Below are positions 1 to 8,401 of a DNA stretch of 64,000 nt, piece after piece. This stretch comes from Streptacidiphilus sp. PB12-B1b (GTDB taxonomy: Bacteria > Actinomycetota > Actinomycetes > Streptomycetales > Streptomycetaceae), in the NCBI RefSeq assembly GCF_014084125.1, contig NZ_CP048405.1, positions 1,550,001-1,614,000 on the forward strand, written 5' to 3'. The first letter of the stretch is position 1. Every line of letters begins with the position of its first letter. Made by a program: the position numbers and the translations under genes. Under the pieces are notes generated by a model, which was given only the letters and a program-made list of their open reading frames with translations, ran no database searches and was not told the origin of the DNA.

Positions 1-1
1 G

Positions 2-562
2 CACGGCGCGCACCAGGCGCAGAACGCCGCGCTGGCGCTGGCCGCGGTCGAGGGCTTCTTCGGCGTCGGCACCGCCCGGGAGCAGCCGCTGGACGTCGAC
101 AAGGTGCGCGCGGCCTTCGCCGGGGTCAGCTCCCCGGGCCGGCTGGAGGTGGTGCGCTCCAGCCCGACCATCGTCCTGGACGCCGCGCACAACCCGGCCG
201 GGGCGCTGGCCACGGCCGAGGCGATCAGCGAGTCCTTCGGCTTCACCCGGCTCATCGGCGTGGTCAGCACCAGCGGCGACAAGGACTCCGCCGGGCTGCT
301 GGAGGCCCTGGAGCCGGTCCTGACCGAGGTCGTCGTCACGCAGAACTCGACCCAGCGGGCGGCCTCCGTCGACGCGCTGGCCGAGACCGCGGTGGAGATC
401 TTCGGCGCGGACCGGGTGCAGGTGGAGACCCGGCTGGACGACGCCATCGAGGCCGCCGTGACGCTGGCCGAGGAGGTCGGCGAGCTGGGCGGCTCCGGCG
501 TGCTGATCACCGGCTCCATCATCACCGTGGGCGAGGCCCGCATCCTGCTCGGCCCGCGCTGA
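2..562 (+). CDS. folC: Bifunctional folylpolyglutamate/dihydrofolate synthase, C-terminal part
   Basis: Partial gene running in from the left edge; the reading frame is open from base 2 and ends with TGA at 560-562. The enzyme adds glutamate to folates in the cytoplasm. The visible 186 residues hold the family signatures HGAHQAQNAALALAAVE near the edge and LDAAHNPAGA at about 175-205, the latter being the Mur-ligase-family C-terminal motif that includes the DAAHNP box. The next gene (DUF4233) starts about 50 bases downstream and ndk follows, which is the usual actinomycete order. Start codon and ATP-binding half lie outside the window. Confidence 0.95.
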   Translation, partial: HGAHQAQNAALALAAVEGFFGVGTAREQPLDVDKVRAAFAGVSSPGRLEVVRSSPTIVLDAAHNPAGALATAEAISESFGFTRLIGVVSTSGDKDSAGLLEALEPVLTEVVVTQNSTQRAASVDALAETAVEIFGADRVQVETRLDDAIEAAVTLAEEVGELGGSGVLITGSIITVGEARILLGPR

Positions 563-614
563 GCCCCGACCGATCCGACCACCGCCTGACCGCCCGCCCC
601 GAGAGGCCCCCGCC

Positions 615-1001
615 GTGCGTACCCTCTGCTCGTCCACCCTGATCGCCGAGGCGATGGTGGTCGGTTTCGCCGCCCTCGTGGCGATGCACCTGTCCTCCGT
701 CTCGCACGGCACGCTGTGGGCGGTCTGCGGCGCGGCCATGGCACTGTGCGTGCTGCTCTGCGGGGTGCTGGGACGCCCGGGCGCGGTGGCGATCGGCTGG
801 GCGCTGCAGGCGGCGCTGATCGCCAGCGGGGTGGTGGTCGGGATGATGTACGGGCTGGGCGTGATCTTCGCGGCGCTGTGGTGGGCCTCGGTGCACTACG
901 GCCGCAAGGTGGACGCCATCAAGGCGGCCCGCGCCGCCGCGGCCGAGGACGCCGAGGACGCCCCCGGCAGCCCCGCCTCCGGGACCCCCGCCACCGCCTG
1001 A
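615..1001 (+). CDS. DUF4233 membrane protein
   Basis: A 128-residue protein beginning at GTG 615. It has about three hydrophobic segments (roughly residues 7-27, 35-55 and 60-85) and a charged Ala-rich C-terminal tail (AARAAAAEDAEDAPG), so it is a small integral membrane protein. This size and its position directly between folC and ndk match the DUF4233 family of actinobacteria, whose function is unknown. The gap to folC is short, so it is probably cotranscribed with it. Confidence 0.85.
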   Translation: MRTLCSSTLIAEAMVVGFAALVAMHLSSVSHGTLWAVCGAAMALCVLLCGVLGRPGAVAIGWALQAALIASGVVVGMMYGLGVIFAALWWASVHYGRKVDAIKAARAAAAEDAEDAPGSPASGTPATA

Positions 1002-1119
1002 CCCGCGCCCGGTCCGCACAGGGCCCCCACCGGCGCGGGCGCGCGCGGGGGCGCCGGGTAGGCTCGACGGTGATCGTCCCACCCCGGTTCACCACCGCTG
1101 ACTTCCCCCGGAGCGCCTC

Positions 1120-1533
1120 ATGCCGCAGCGCAGCCTCGTCCTTCTGAAGCCCGACGCCGTCCGCCGAGGGCTGGTCGGCGAGATCGTCAGCCGCATCGAA
1201 CGCAAGGCGAACTGGACGCTGGTCGCGCTGGAGCTGCGGACCCTGGACCAGGCCACCCTGGAGCAGCACTACGCCGAGCACGTCGGCAAGCCGTTCTACG
1301 AGCCGCTGATGGAGTTCATGGCCTCGGGCCCGTCGGTGGCGCTGATCGTCGAGGGCGAGAGCGTGATCGAGGGCATCCGGGCGCTGGCCGGCAAGACCAA
1401 CCCGATCGAGGCCGGCCCGGGCACGATCCGCGGCGACTACGCGACGATCACCCGGGAGAACCTGATCCACGCGTCCGACTCGGAGTCCTCCGCCGAGCGC
1501 GAGATCAAGATCTTCTTCCCCGCGCACGCCTGA
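1120..1533 (+). CDS. ndk: Nucleoside diphosphate kinase
   Basis: A 137-residue, full-length NDK. It transfers the gamma-phosphate of NTPs to NDPs through a phosphohistidine intermediate. Visible signatures: LVLLKPDAVRRGLVGEI at the N-terminus, RGDYA, and the active-site block HASDS with the catalytic His at about residue 117. ATG 1120 is preceded by GGAG about ten bases upstream. A TAGGCT hexamer near 1058 could be its -10 element. A strong terminator follows at 1657-1708, so ndk is probably the last gene of the folC group. Confidence 0.97.
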   Translation: MPQRSLVLLKPDAVRRGLVGEIVSRIERKANWTLVALELRTLDQATLEQHYAEHVGKPFYEPLMEFMASGPSVALIVEGESVIEGIRALAGKTNPIEAGPGTIRGDYATITRENLIHASDSESSAEREIKIFFPAHA

Positions 1534-1656
1534 CCGCGCCCGCCCGCGCGCGTCCGGCGCGGAGCCCCCGACACACCCGTGCGCCTGACCCGGGTACACC
1601 TGTCCGACTCCGCGCGCTGCGCCCGCGACTCCCCGCAGGGGTCGCGGACACAGCTG

Positions 1657-1708
1657 ACCGCACGCCAGCTCCCACCGCCATATGGGGGCTGACGTGCGGT
1701 TTTTCGTT
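1657..1708 (+). terminator. Intrinsic terminator after ndk
   Basis: Interrupted inverted repeat: ACCGCACG-c-CAGC-t-CCC (1657-1673) pairs with GGG-g-GCTG-a-CGTGCGGT (1684-1700), followed at once by the T-rich run TTTTTCGTTT (1700-1709). Such a long T-tract is unusual in this GC-rich DNA and makes this a convincing rho-independent terminator separating ndk from the mre cluster. Confidence 0.8.
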
Positions 1709-1953
1709 TGCGGTCGGGGCGGTCGGGTAGCCGAATTATCGGAATTGAGGATTCCGCAGAATCGATCGGCCGACACAAGCCACCCAATAAGGGAAAATCC
1801 GATCGTCTGCCTTGATACTCGGGTAAAGCGAACGGTCACCGTCTGTGCCTCGATGGCTACCATGGAGGCAACTCGGCACTGGTGGCTGACGGTGCGTCAG
1901 TCCGAGCCCTCAGCCGCCCCCACCCTCGATCCTCGGGAAGGCCCCCCAAGTCC
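1709..1953 (+). promoter_or_regulatory. AT-richer promoter region upstream of mreB
   Basis: Between the ndk terminator and mreB lies about 245 bases with clearly lower GC than the flanking genes (for example around 1736-1830). It contains TTGATA at 1812-1817 and TACCAT near 1858-1863, either of which could be promoter elements, but I cannot assign a -35/-10 pair with confidence. No coding sequence is supported here; an in-frame extension of mreB from 1882 is open but lacks family similarity. Confidence 0.45.
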
Positions 1954-2994
1954 ATGGCGAACAACAGCATGTCGTTCATCGGTCGTGACATGGCTGTCGA
2001 CCTCGGCACCGCCAACACGCTCGTGTACGTCAGGGGCCGCGGGATCGTCCTCAACGAACCCTCCGTGGTCGCCGTCAACACCAACACCGGGGGCATCCTC
2101 GCGGTCGGCGCCGAGGCGAAGCGCATGATCGGGCGCACGCCCGGCAACATCGTCGCCATCCGCCCGCTCAAGGACGGCGTGATCGCCGACTTCGAGATCA
2201 CCGAGCGGATGCTCCGCTACTTCATCCTCAAGATCCACCGGCGCCGCTACATGGCCCGCCCCCGCGTGGTCGTGTGCGTGCCCAGCGGCATCACCGGGGT
2301 CGAGCGGCGCGCCGTGATCGAGGCGTCCCGGCAGGCCGGGGCGCGCCAGGTGCACATCATCGAGGAGCCCATGGCCGCCGCCATCGGCGCCGGCCTGCCC
2401 GTCCACGAGCCCACCGGCAACATGGTGGTGGACATCGGCGGCGGCACCACCGAGGTCGCGGTGATCTCGCTCGGCGGCATCGTCACCGCCCAGTCCATCC
2501 GCACCGCCGGGGACGAGCTGGACAACGCCATCATCCAGCACATCAAGAAGGAGTACTCGCTGCTGCTCGGCGAGCGCTCGGCCGAGCAGATCAAGATGGG
2601 CATCGGCTCCGCCTTCACCCTGACGGACGACAAGGAGGAGCACACCGAGATCAGGGGCCGGGACCTGGTCAGCGGCCTGCCCAAGACCGTGGTGATCTCC
2701 GCCGCCGAGGTGCGCCAGGCCATCGAGGAGCCGGTCAACGCCATCGTGGACGCGGTCAAGACGACGCTGGACCAGTGCCCGCCGGAATTGGCGGGTGACA
2801 TCATGGACCGCGGCATCGTTCTCACTGGGGGCGGTGCTCTCCTGCGCGGCCTGGACGAGCGGCTGCGCCGTGAGACCGGCATGCCGGTCCACATCGCGGA
2901 GAACCCGCTGGACTCGGTCGCCCTGGGCTCCGGCAAGTGCGTTGAGGAGTTCGAGGCGCTGCAGCAGGTGCTGGACTCCCAGCCGCGTCGCTGA
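1954..2994 (+). CDS. mreB: Rod shape-determining actin homologue MreB
   Basis: A 346-residue bacterial actin. It polymerises on the inner membrane; in Streptomyces it acts mainly in spore-wall assembly rather than vegetative elongation. Signatures: phosphate-1 loop [26 protein letters not shown], phosphate-2 loop [15 protein letters not shown], the adenosine motif [16 protein letters not shown], and a conserved end ([16 protein letters not shown]). I chose ATG 1954 (start [20 protein letters not shown]) because it sits behind GGGAAGG at 1935-1941 and because orthologues begin here; an upstream in-frame start at 1882 would add 24 unconserved residues. It heads the mreB-mreC-mreD-PBP2-rodA cluster. 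Confidence 0.97.
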   Translation: MANNSMSFIGRDMAVDLGTANTLVYVRGRGIVLNEPSVVAVNTNTGGILAVGAEAKRMIGRTPGNIVAIRPLKDGVIADFEITERMLRYFILKIHRRRYMARPRVVVCVPSGITGVERRAVIEASRQAGARQVHIIEEPMAAAIGAGLPVHEPTGNMVVDIGGGTTEVAVISLGGIVTAQSIRTAGDELDNAIIQHIKKEYSLLLGERSAEQIKMGIGSAFTLTDDKEEHTEIRGRDLVSGLPKTVVISAAEVRQAIEEPVNAIVDAVKTTLDQCPPELAGDIMDRGIVLTGGGALLRGLDERLRRETGMPVHIAENPLDSVALGSGKCVEEFEALQQVLDSQPRR

Positions 2995-3083
2995 CGCCCG
3001 GTCACATCGCCCCCCTGCCCCGATCCCGGGAGCCGCTGCCCCCGGGAACTCCGTACACCGTCTGAAGGGCTCAGCCGAGGACC

Positions 3084-3956
3084 GTGAGGGACACACGAGA
3101 AAGCCGCCTCCTGCTCGTCCTGCTGGTCGCCGTGGCCTTCGCGCTGATCACCGTGGACATCCGCGGCGGCGCGGACTCCCCGCTGAGCGGCGCGCGGAAC
3201 GCCGCCGCCGCCCTTCTCGGGCCGGTCGAGAACCGGGTCTCCGGCGCCGTCCAGCCGGTCGCCGACACCGTGCGCACGCTGCGCGAGTCCGGCACCAGCG
3301 GCGACCACATCCGCGCCCTGGAACAGCAGAACGCCCTGCTCAAGCAGCAGGTGTCCAGCTCCGACCTGGCCCAGAGCCGCACCACCGAGCTGTCCCGGCT
3401 GCTCGGCGAGGCCGGCACCGGGCAGTACACCATCGAGGCCGCGCAGGTGGTGGCCATCGGCGCGGCCCAGGGCTTCTCCTGGACGGTCACCATCGACGTC
3501 GGCAGCCACCAGGGCATCCAGCGCGACATGACCGTCATCAACGGCGACGGCCTGGTCGGCCGGGTCACCACGGTCGGCCCGGACACCTCCACGGTGCTGC
3601 TGGCCACCGACCCGGAGTTCGGCGTCGGCACCCGGCTGGAGGGCAGCGGCGAGATCGGCTTCGCCACCGGCCAGGGCAACGGCCCGCTGCGGGTGGCCCT
3701 GCTCAACCCGCAGGCGCAGGTCAAGGCGGGGGACCGGATGGTGACCTTCGGCTCGCAGAGCGAACGCCCGTTCGTCCCCGGCGTGCCGGTCGGCACGGTC
3801 ACCCGGGTCGAGAACACCCCCGGACAGCTCACCCGCACCGTGCTGGTCAAGCCCTTCGTCAGCTTCACCACGCTCGACCTGGTCGGCGTGGTCGTCCAGC
3901 CGCCCGCCACCGACCCGCGCTACGCGCTGCTGCCGACCAAGACCACCGCGCACTGA
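3084..3956 (+). CDS. mreC: Rod shape-determining protein MreC
   Basis: A 290-residue protein starting at GTG 3084. It has one N-terminal membrane helix (about residues 8-24), a coiled coil with LEQQNALLKQQV at about 77-105, and an extracytoplasmic beta-barrel region (VVAIGAAQGFSWTVTIDVGS, VGRVTTVGPDTSTVLLATD). MreC is a scaffold that links MreB to PBP2 and RodA in the wall-synthesis complex. It lies about 90 bases after mreB and is followed by mreD 26 bases later, consistent with one operon. Confidence 0.95.
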   Translation: MRDTRESRLLLVLLVAVAFALITVDIRGGADSPLSGARNAAAALLGPVENRVSGAVQPVADTVRTLRESGTSGDHIRALEQQNALLKQQVSSSDLAQSRTTELSRLLGEAGTGQYTIEAAQVVAIGAAQGFSWTVTIDVGSHQGIQRDMTVINGDGLVGRVTTVGPDTSTVLLATDPEFGVGTRLEGSGEIGFATGQGNGPLRVALLNPQAQVKAGDRMVTFGSQSERPFVPGVPVGTVTRVENTPGQLTRTVLVKPFVSFTTLDLVGVVVQPPATDPRYALLPTKTTAH

Positions 3957-3982
3957 GCACAGCTCAAGAGAGGCAGACCGCC

Positions 3983-4675
3983 ATGTGGCTGAACCGCATC
4001 CTGCTCTCCACGGCCCTGATCGTGGTCGGGCTGGTCGTCCAGGTCAGCGTCCTGGCCCGGCTGGGCCTGCCCGGCGCGGTACCGGATCTGCTGATGCTCG
4101 AAGTGATAGGGCTCTCCCTGGTGTACGGGCCGGTCGGCGGCTCCCTGGTGGGCTTCGGCACCGGGCTGCTGGTCGACATCGCCCCGCCCTCCGACCACGC
4201 GGTGGGCCGCTACGCGCTGGTGCTGTGCCTGCTCGGGTACGCGGTGGGCCTGCTGCGCTCGGACGGCGGGTACATCCGCTCGGTGGCGACCCCGCTGCTG
4301 GTGGTCGCCGCGGCGGCGTTCTCCACGACGCTGCTGTACGCGCTGGTGGGCGTGCTGGTCGGCGACGCCCCGGCGCGCCATGTCGGCCTGCCCGGCCTGC
4401 TGGTCACCTCGGTGCTGTACGACGTGCTGCTGGCGCCGTTCGTCGTCCCCGGCGTGGTCGCGCTGGCCCGACGGACCGTCAGGGAGCCGGTCGGCAACGG
4501 CGGCACCGGCCTGGGCGGGCGGCGCAGGCTGCAGCGGTCCTCGCTGGACCGCCGCGGCTCCTTCTTCGGCGGGGGCGGCAGCCGCAGCGGCGGCGAGGCC
4601 GGTCTCGGCACCGTCCCCGGCTTCGGCCCCGGCGGCGAGCGGCGCTGGGCCCGCAAGTCCACCGCCCGCCTCTGA
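3983..4675 (+). CDS. mreD: Rod shape-determining membrane protein MreD
   Basis: A 230-residue integral membrane protein; start ATG 3983 (MWLNRILLSTALIVVG) follows the purine-rich AGAGAGGCAG at about 3966-3975. About five hydrophobic segments fill residues 1-165 (VPDLLMLEVIGLSLVYG is typical of MreD). The C-terminal 60 residues are Gly/Arg-rich and hydrophilic (RRRLQRSSLDRRGSFFGGGG), longer than in the compact MreD of rod-shaped bacteria. It is followed by a repeat-filled 200-base gap before the PBP2 gene. Confidence 0.93.
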   Translation: MWLNRILLSTALIVVGLVVQVSVLARLGLPGAVPDLLMLEVIGLSLVYGPVGGSLVGFGTGLLVDIAPPSDHAVGRYALVLCLLGYAVGLLRSDGGYIRSVATPLLVVAAAAFSTTLLYALVGVLVGDAPARHVGLPGLLVTSVLYDVLLAPFVVPGVVALARRTVREPVGNGGTGLGGRRRLQRSSLDRRGSFFGGGGSRSGGEAGLGTVPGFGPGGERRWARKSTARL

Positions 4676-4690
4676 GAGCACCGCTCTCGT

Positions 4691-4858
4691 CCGTGACCAC
4701 CGCACCGAACCGTGACCACCGCACCTCAACGTCACCACCGCGCTCAACCGTGACCACCGCACCGAACCGTCACCACCGCACCGAAACACGATCCCCGCAC
4801 CACACCGTGACCACCGCACCGATCAGTGACCACCGGACCCCAGCCCGTCACCGCCGGG
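4691..4858 (+). repeat. Degenerate tandem repeat, about nine 18-20 bp units
   Basis: Between mreD and the PBP2 gene the sequence is a head-to-tail array with consensus CCGTGACCACCGCACCGAA. I read units starting at about 4691, 4710, 4730, 4748, 4767, 4787, 4805, 4824 and 4844. Units 1, 4 and 7 are nearly identical; others vary by G/C at the fourth base (GTGACC/GTCACC) and in the last five bases. Unit length drifts between 18 and 20 bp, so no single frame is preserved and the array is probably non-coding. The last, most degenerate unit runs into the PBP2 ribosome binding site. Confidence 0.85.
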
Positions 4859-4874
4859 CGGGAAGCGAACACAC

Positions 4875-7103
4875 ATGACCAACACCCCGGAGTCCGCAGG
4901 CCGCAGCATGCGGGTGACCGGACGCCTGCTGATCCTCCAGGTCCTCGTCCTGTCGCTGCTGGCCACCCTCGGCGGCCGGCTCTGGTTCCTCCAGGTCCGC
5001 AACGGGCGCCAGTACTCGCAGGAGGCCGTGTCCAACCACATCCGCCCGCTCCAGGTCCCGGCGGTGCGCGGGCAGATCCTGGACGCCAACGGCCAGCCGC
5101 TCGCCGACAACACCACCAAGCTGGTGGTCACCGTCAGCCGCACCGCCCTGCTCCAGCAGCACGACGGCGGCGCGGCGGTGCTGGCCCGGCTCGGCCAGGT
5201 CCTCGGGATGACCCCGACCGAGGTCCACGACAAGGTTCGGCTCTGCGACGCGGTCACCCCCCAGCCCTGCTGGAACGGTTCGCCCTACCAGCCGATCCCG
5301 GTCACCGACGCGGCCACCACCCAGCAGGCCATGCAGATCCTGGAGCGCCGCGAGGACTTCCCCGGCGTCACCGCCGATCCCACCGCCGTCCGCTACTACC
5401 CCGCGCCGCACGGCGCCAACGCGGCCCAGATGCTCGGCTACCTCTCCCCGGTCACCCAGGACGAGATCAACGCCGCCACCGGCCCCGACGGTAAGTCCCT
5501 CTACTCGGCCTCCGACCAGGTCGGCCGGGCCGGACTGGAGTCGGTGTACGACACCGCCCTGCGCGGCCACCCGGGCGTGGACAACCTCGAGGTGGACAAC
5601 CTCGGCCGGGTCACCGGCAGCGCCGGCGGCACCGCGCCCGTCCCCGGCGACGACGTCGTGACCAGCATCGACGCCCGCATCCAGGGCATCGCCGAGCAGC
5701 AGTTGCAGCAGGCCCTCGTCACCCTGCGGAAGACCTGGGACACGGTCACCGACGAGAACTTCAAGGCCGACTCCGGCGCGGTCGTGGTCATGGACGTCCA
5801 CACTGGCCGGGTCATCGCCATGGCCAGCGCCCCCAGCTACAACCCCAACGTCTGGTCCGGCGGCATCTCCGACAAGGACTACGCGGCGCTCACCAGCGCC
5901 GGTTCCGATTTCCCGCTGCTGAACCGGGCCACCCAGGGCCAGAGCGCCCCCGGCTCCACCTTCAAGGTGATCACCACCTCGGGCGCCATCAACGCCGGCT
6001 ACACCTACGACGACAAGTTCCCCTGCACCTCGGCCATGACCATCGGCGGCCGGGTGTTCAAGAACTTCGAGGGCGAGAACTACGGCGACATCGACATCTC
6101 CAAGGCGCTGGAGGTCTCCTGCGACACGGTCTTCTACAACATCGCCTACCAGCAGTGGCTCAAGGACGGCGGAACCAAGCCCACCCACCCCGCCGACTGG
6201 CTGTACAAGGCCGCCACCCAGTTCGGGCTCGGCAAGAAGACCGGCATCGACCTGCCCGGCGAGGTCGGCGGACGCGTCCCCGACCGCTCCTGGCACGACC
6301 TGTACTACGACGAGATGAAGGGCATCTGGTGCCGGCAGGCGGCCAGCGGCAAGGACGACTACACGACCCAGGTCGCCCGCGAGGACTGCGCCGACTTCGC
6401 CACCCTGCGCGCCGGTGACGAGGTCAACTACGCCATCGGCCAGGGCGACACCCTGGTCACCCCGATCCAGATGGCCCGGGTCTACTCCGCCCTGGCCAAC
6501 GGCGGCACCCTCTACCGCCCGCAGATCGCCAAGGCCGTGGTGACCCCCACCGGCAAGGTGGTCAGCAACCTGCCCCCGGTCGTCCAGGGCCATCTGCCGG
6601 ACACCCAGCGCACCCTCCAGTACATCGACGACGCCACCGCCGGCGTCATCACCGAGGGCACCGCCGCCTGGAAGTTCCAGGGCTGGCCGCAGAACAAGAT
6701 CCAGCTGCACGCCAAGACCGGTACCGCCGAGGTCGTCGGCAAGCAGACCACCTCCTGGTTCGACACCTACACCAAGGACTACGCCGTGGTGATGACCATC
6801 GCCCAGGGCGGCACCGGCTCCGGCGGCGCCGGCCCGGCCGTCCGCAACATCTACAACGCCCTGTACGGCGTCCAGGCCAACAACTCGATCGACCCGAAGA
6901 AGGCCCTGCTGCCCACCCCGCAGACCTCCCTGCCGACGTTCCAGCCCGACGGCAGCGTGATCCAGCCCGCCTCGCTCAGCGTCGCCGTCCCCGGCACCTA
7001 CTACCACCCCGGCAACGGCGGCGGGCGCCCCGGAGACGGCGTCCCCGGCGGGGCCACCACCGCGCTGTACGCGCTCACCCCGGAACGGCGGGTCGGCGCG
7101 TGA
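4875..7103 (+). CDS. mrdA: Penicillin-binding protein 2 (class B transpeptidase)
   Basis: A 742-residue class B PBP that cross-links peptidoglycan as partner of RodA. One N-terminal membrane anchor (about 14-35) is followed by the dimerisation domain (VPAVRGQILDANGQPLADN) and the transpeptidase domain with the three active-site motifs: S-x-x-K at Ser361 (SAPGSTFK), the SCD motif (EVSCDTVFYN, in place of SxN), and KTG at Lys614 (AKTGTAEVV). The start ATG 4875 has GGGAAG nine bases upstream. Its TGA overlaps the rodA GTG (GTGA at 7100-7103), implying translational coupling. The C-terminal 80 residues are Pro/Gly-rich. Confidence 0.95.
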   Translation: MTNTPESAGRSMRVTGRLLILQVLVLSLLATLGGRLWFLQVRNGRQYSQEAVSNHIRPLQVPAVRGQILDANGQPLADNTTKLVVTVSRTALLQQHDGGAAVLARLGQVLGMTPTEVHDKVRLCDAVTPQPCWNGSPYQPIPVTDAATTQQAMQILERREDFPGVTADPTAVRYYPAPHGANAAQMLGYLSPVTQDEINAATGPDGKSLYSASDQVGRAGLESVYDTALRGHPGVDNLEVDNLGRVTGSAGGTAPVPGDDVVTSIDARIQGIAEQQLQQALVTLRKTWDTVTDENFKADSGAVVVMDVHTGRVIAMASAPSYNPNVWSGGISDKDYAALTSAGSDFPLLNRATQGQSAPGSTFKVITTSGAINAGYTYDDKFPCTSAMTIGGRVFKNFEGENYGDIDISKALEVSCDTVFYNIAYQQWLKDGGTKPTHPADWLYKAATQFGLGKKTGIDLPGEVGGRVPDRSWHDLYYDEMKGIWCRQAASGKDDYTTQVAREDCADFATLRAGDEVNYAIGQGDTLVTPIQMARVYSALANGGTLYRPQIAKAVVTPTGKVVSNLPPVVQGHLPDTQRTLQYIDDATAGVITEGTAAWKFQGWPQNKIQLHAKTGTAEVVGKQTTSWFDTYTKDYAVVMTIAQGGTGSGGAGPAVRNIYNALYGVQANNSIDPKKALLPTPQTSLPTFQPDGSVIQPASLSVAVPGTYYHPGNGGGRPGDGVPGGATTALYALTPERRVGA

Positions 7104-8311
7104 GCGGCCTGAGCGGACTGACGACCAGCTACCGCAGCCCCCGCTACGCCCCCCGGCGCGGCGCGGTCGGCCGGCTGCTGGCCCGCGATTCGCCGCTGCG
7201 CCGGATGGACTGGGTGCTGGTCGCCGCCGCCGTCGCGCTGTCCGGCATGGGCTCGCTGCTGGTCTGGTCGGCCACCCGCAGCCGCACCGACATCAACCAC
7301 GGCGATCCGCAGTACTTCCTGGTCCGGCACCTGGTGAACCTGGCCATCGGGATGGGCCTGTGCGGCGGCGTGGTGCTGCTCGGCCACCACCGGCTGCGCA
7401 CCATCGTCCCGTTCCTGTACGGCTTCGCGGTGCTGGGCGTGCTGGCGGTGCTCAGCCCGCTCGGCTCGACCGTCAACGGCGCGCACTCCTGGATCGTGCT
7501 GGGCGGCGGCTTCTCGGTGCAGCCGTCCGAGTTCTGCAAGATCGCCATCATCCTCGGCATGGCGACGCTGCTGTCGGCCCGGGTGGACGCGGGCGAAGTG
7601 GACCACCCGCAGGGCAAGGCCATCGTGCAGGCGCTGGCGCTGGCGGCGGTGCCCATCGGGGTCATCCTGCTGATGCCCGACCTGGGCTCCACCATGGTCA
7701 TGGTGGTGATCATCCTGGCGGTGCTGCTGGCCTCCGGCGCGCCCACCAGGTGGCTGCTGGGGCTGATCGTGGTCGGCGGCGCGGGCGCGGCCGCCGTGGT
7801 CGAGCTGCACCTGCTCAAGCAGTACCAGATCGACCGCTTCGCGGCCTTCGCCGATCCCGGCCTGGACCCGGCCGGCGTCGGCTACAACACCGCGCAGGCC
7901 CGGATCGCCATCGGCTCCGGCGGCCTGCTCGGCCAGGGCCTGTTCCACGGCATGCAGACCACCGGGCAGTTCGTCCCCGAGCAGCAGACCGACTTCGTCT
8001 TCACCGTCGCCGGGGAGGAGCTGGGCTTCCTCGGCGCCGGGCTGCTCATCGTGCTGCTCGGCGTGGTGCTGTGGCGGGCCTGCCGGATCGCCCGCGACGC
8101 CGGGGACCTCTACAGCACCATCGTGGCCGCCGGGGTCGTCGCCTGGTTCGGCTTCCAGGGCTTCGAGAACATCGGGATGACGCTGGGGATCATGCCGGTG
8201 GCGGGCATCCCGCTGCCGTTCGTGAGCTACGGCGGCTCGTCGATGTTCGCCATCTGGGTCGGCATCGGACTGCTGCAGTCGGTGAAGATGCAGCGGATCA
8301 CGCCCTCGTGA
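7100..8311 (+). CDS. rodA: SEDS peptidoglycan glycosyltransferase RodA
   Basis: A 403-residue polytopic membrane protein of the FtsW/RodA/SpoVE family, beginning at GTG 7100 inside the PBP2 stop. SEDS proteins polymerise lipid II glycan strands. About ten hydrophobic segments are visible; family motifs include QPSEFCKIAIIL, the GQGLFHGMQT / VPEQQTDFVFTVAGEELGF block and the C-terminal PFVSYGGSSM. The 4-base overlap with the class B PBP gene fits the obligate SEDS-bPBP pairing. Streptomyces calls an orthologue in this position sfr. Confidence 0.94.
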   Translation: MSGLSGLTTSYRSPRYAPRRGAVGRLLARDSPLRRMDWVLVAAAVALSGMGSLLVWSATRSRTDINHGDPQYFLVRHLVNLAIGMGLCGGVVLLGHHRLRTIVPFLYGFAVLGVLAVLSPLGSTVNGAHSWIVLGGGFSVQPSEFCKIAIILGMATLLSARVDAGEVDHPQGKAIVQALALAAVPIGVILLMPDLGSTMVMVVIILAVLLASGAPTRWLLGLIVVGGAGAAAVVELHLLKQYQIDRFAAFADPGLDPAGVGYNTAQARIAIGSGGLLGQGLFHGMQTTGQFVPEQQTDFVFTVAGEELGFLGAGLLIVLLGVVLWRACRIARDAGDLYSTIVAAGVVAWFGFQGFENIGMTLGIMPVAGIPLPFVSYGGSSMFAIWVGIGLLQSVKMQRITPS

Positions 8312-8401
8312 GCGCCGCGGGGCGGTCGGCGGATTCGGGCGTGCCGCCGATCGCGTTACCCTGAGGGGTCAGCCCTGGTGTCCACACGAAAGTCCTCCTC
8401 T

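Noticed and set aside
1882-1953. Longer mreB starting at 1882
   Set aside because: The extra residues are not conserved and no ribosome binding site precedes 1882; ATG 1954 fits the family start.
4691-4858. CRISPR array
   Set aside because: Units of 18-20 bp are directly adjacent without unique spacers and vary in sequence; no cas genes nearby.
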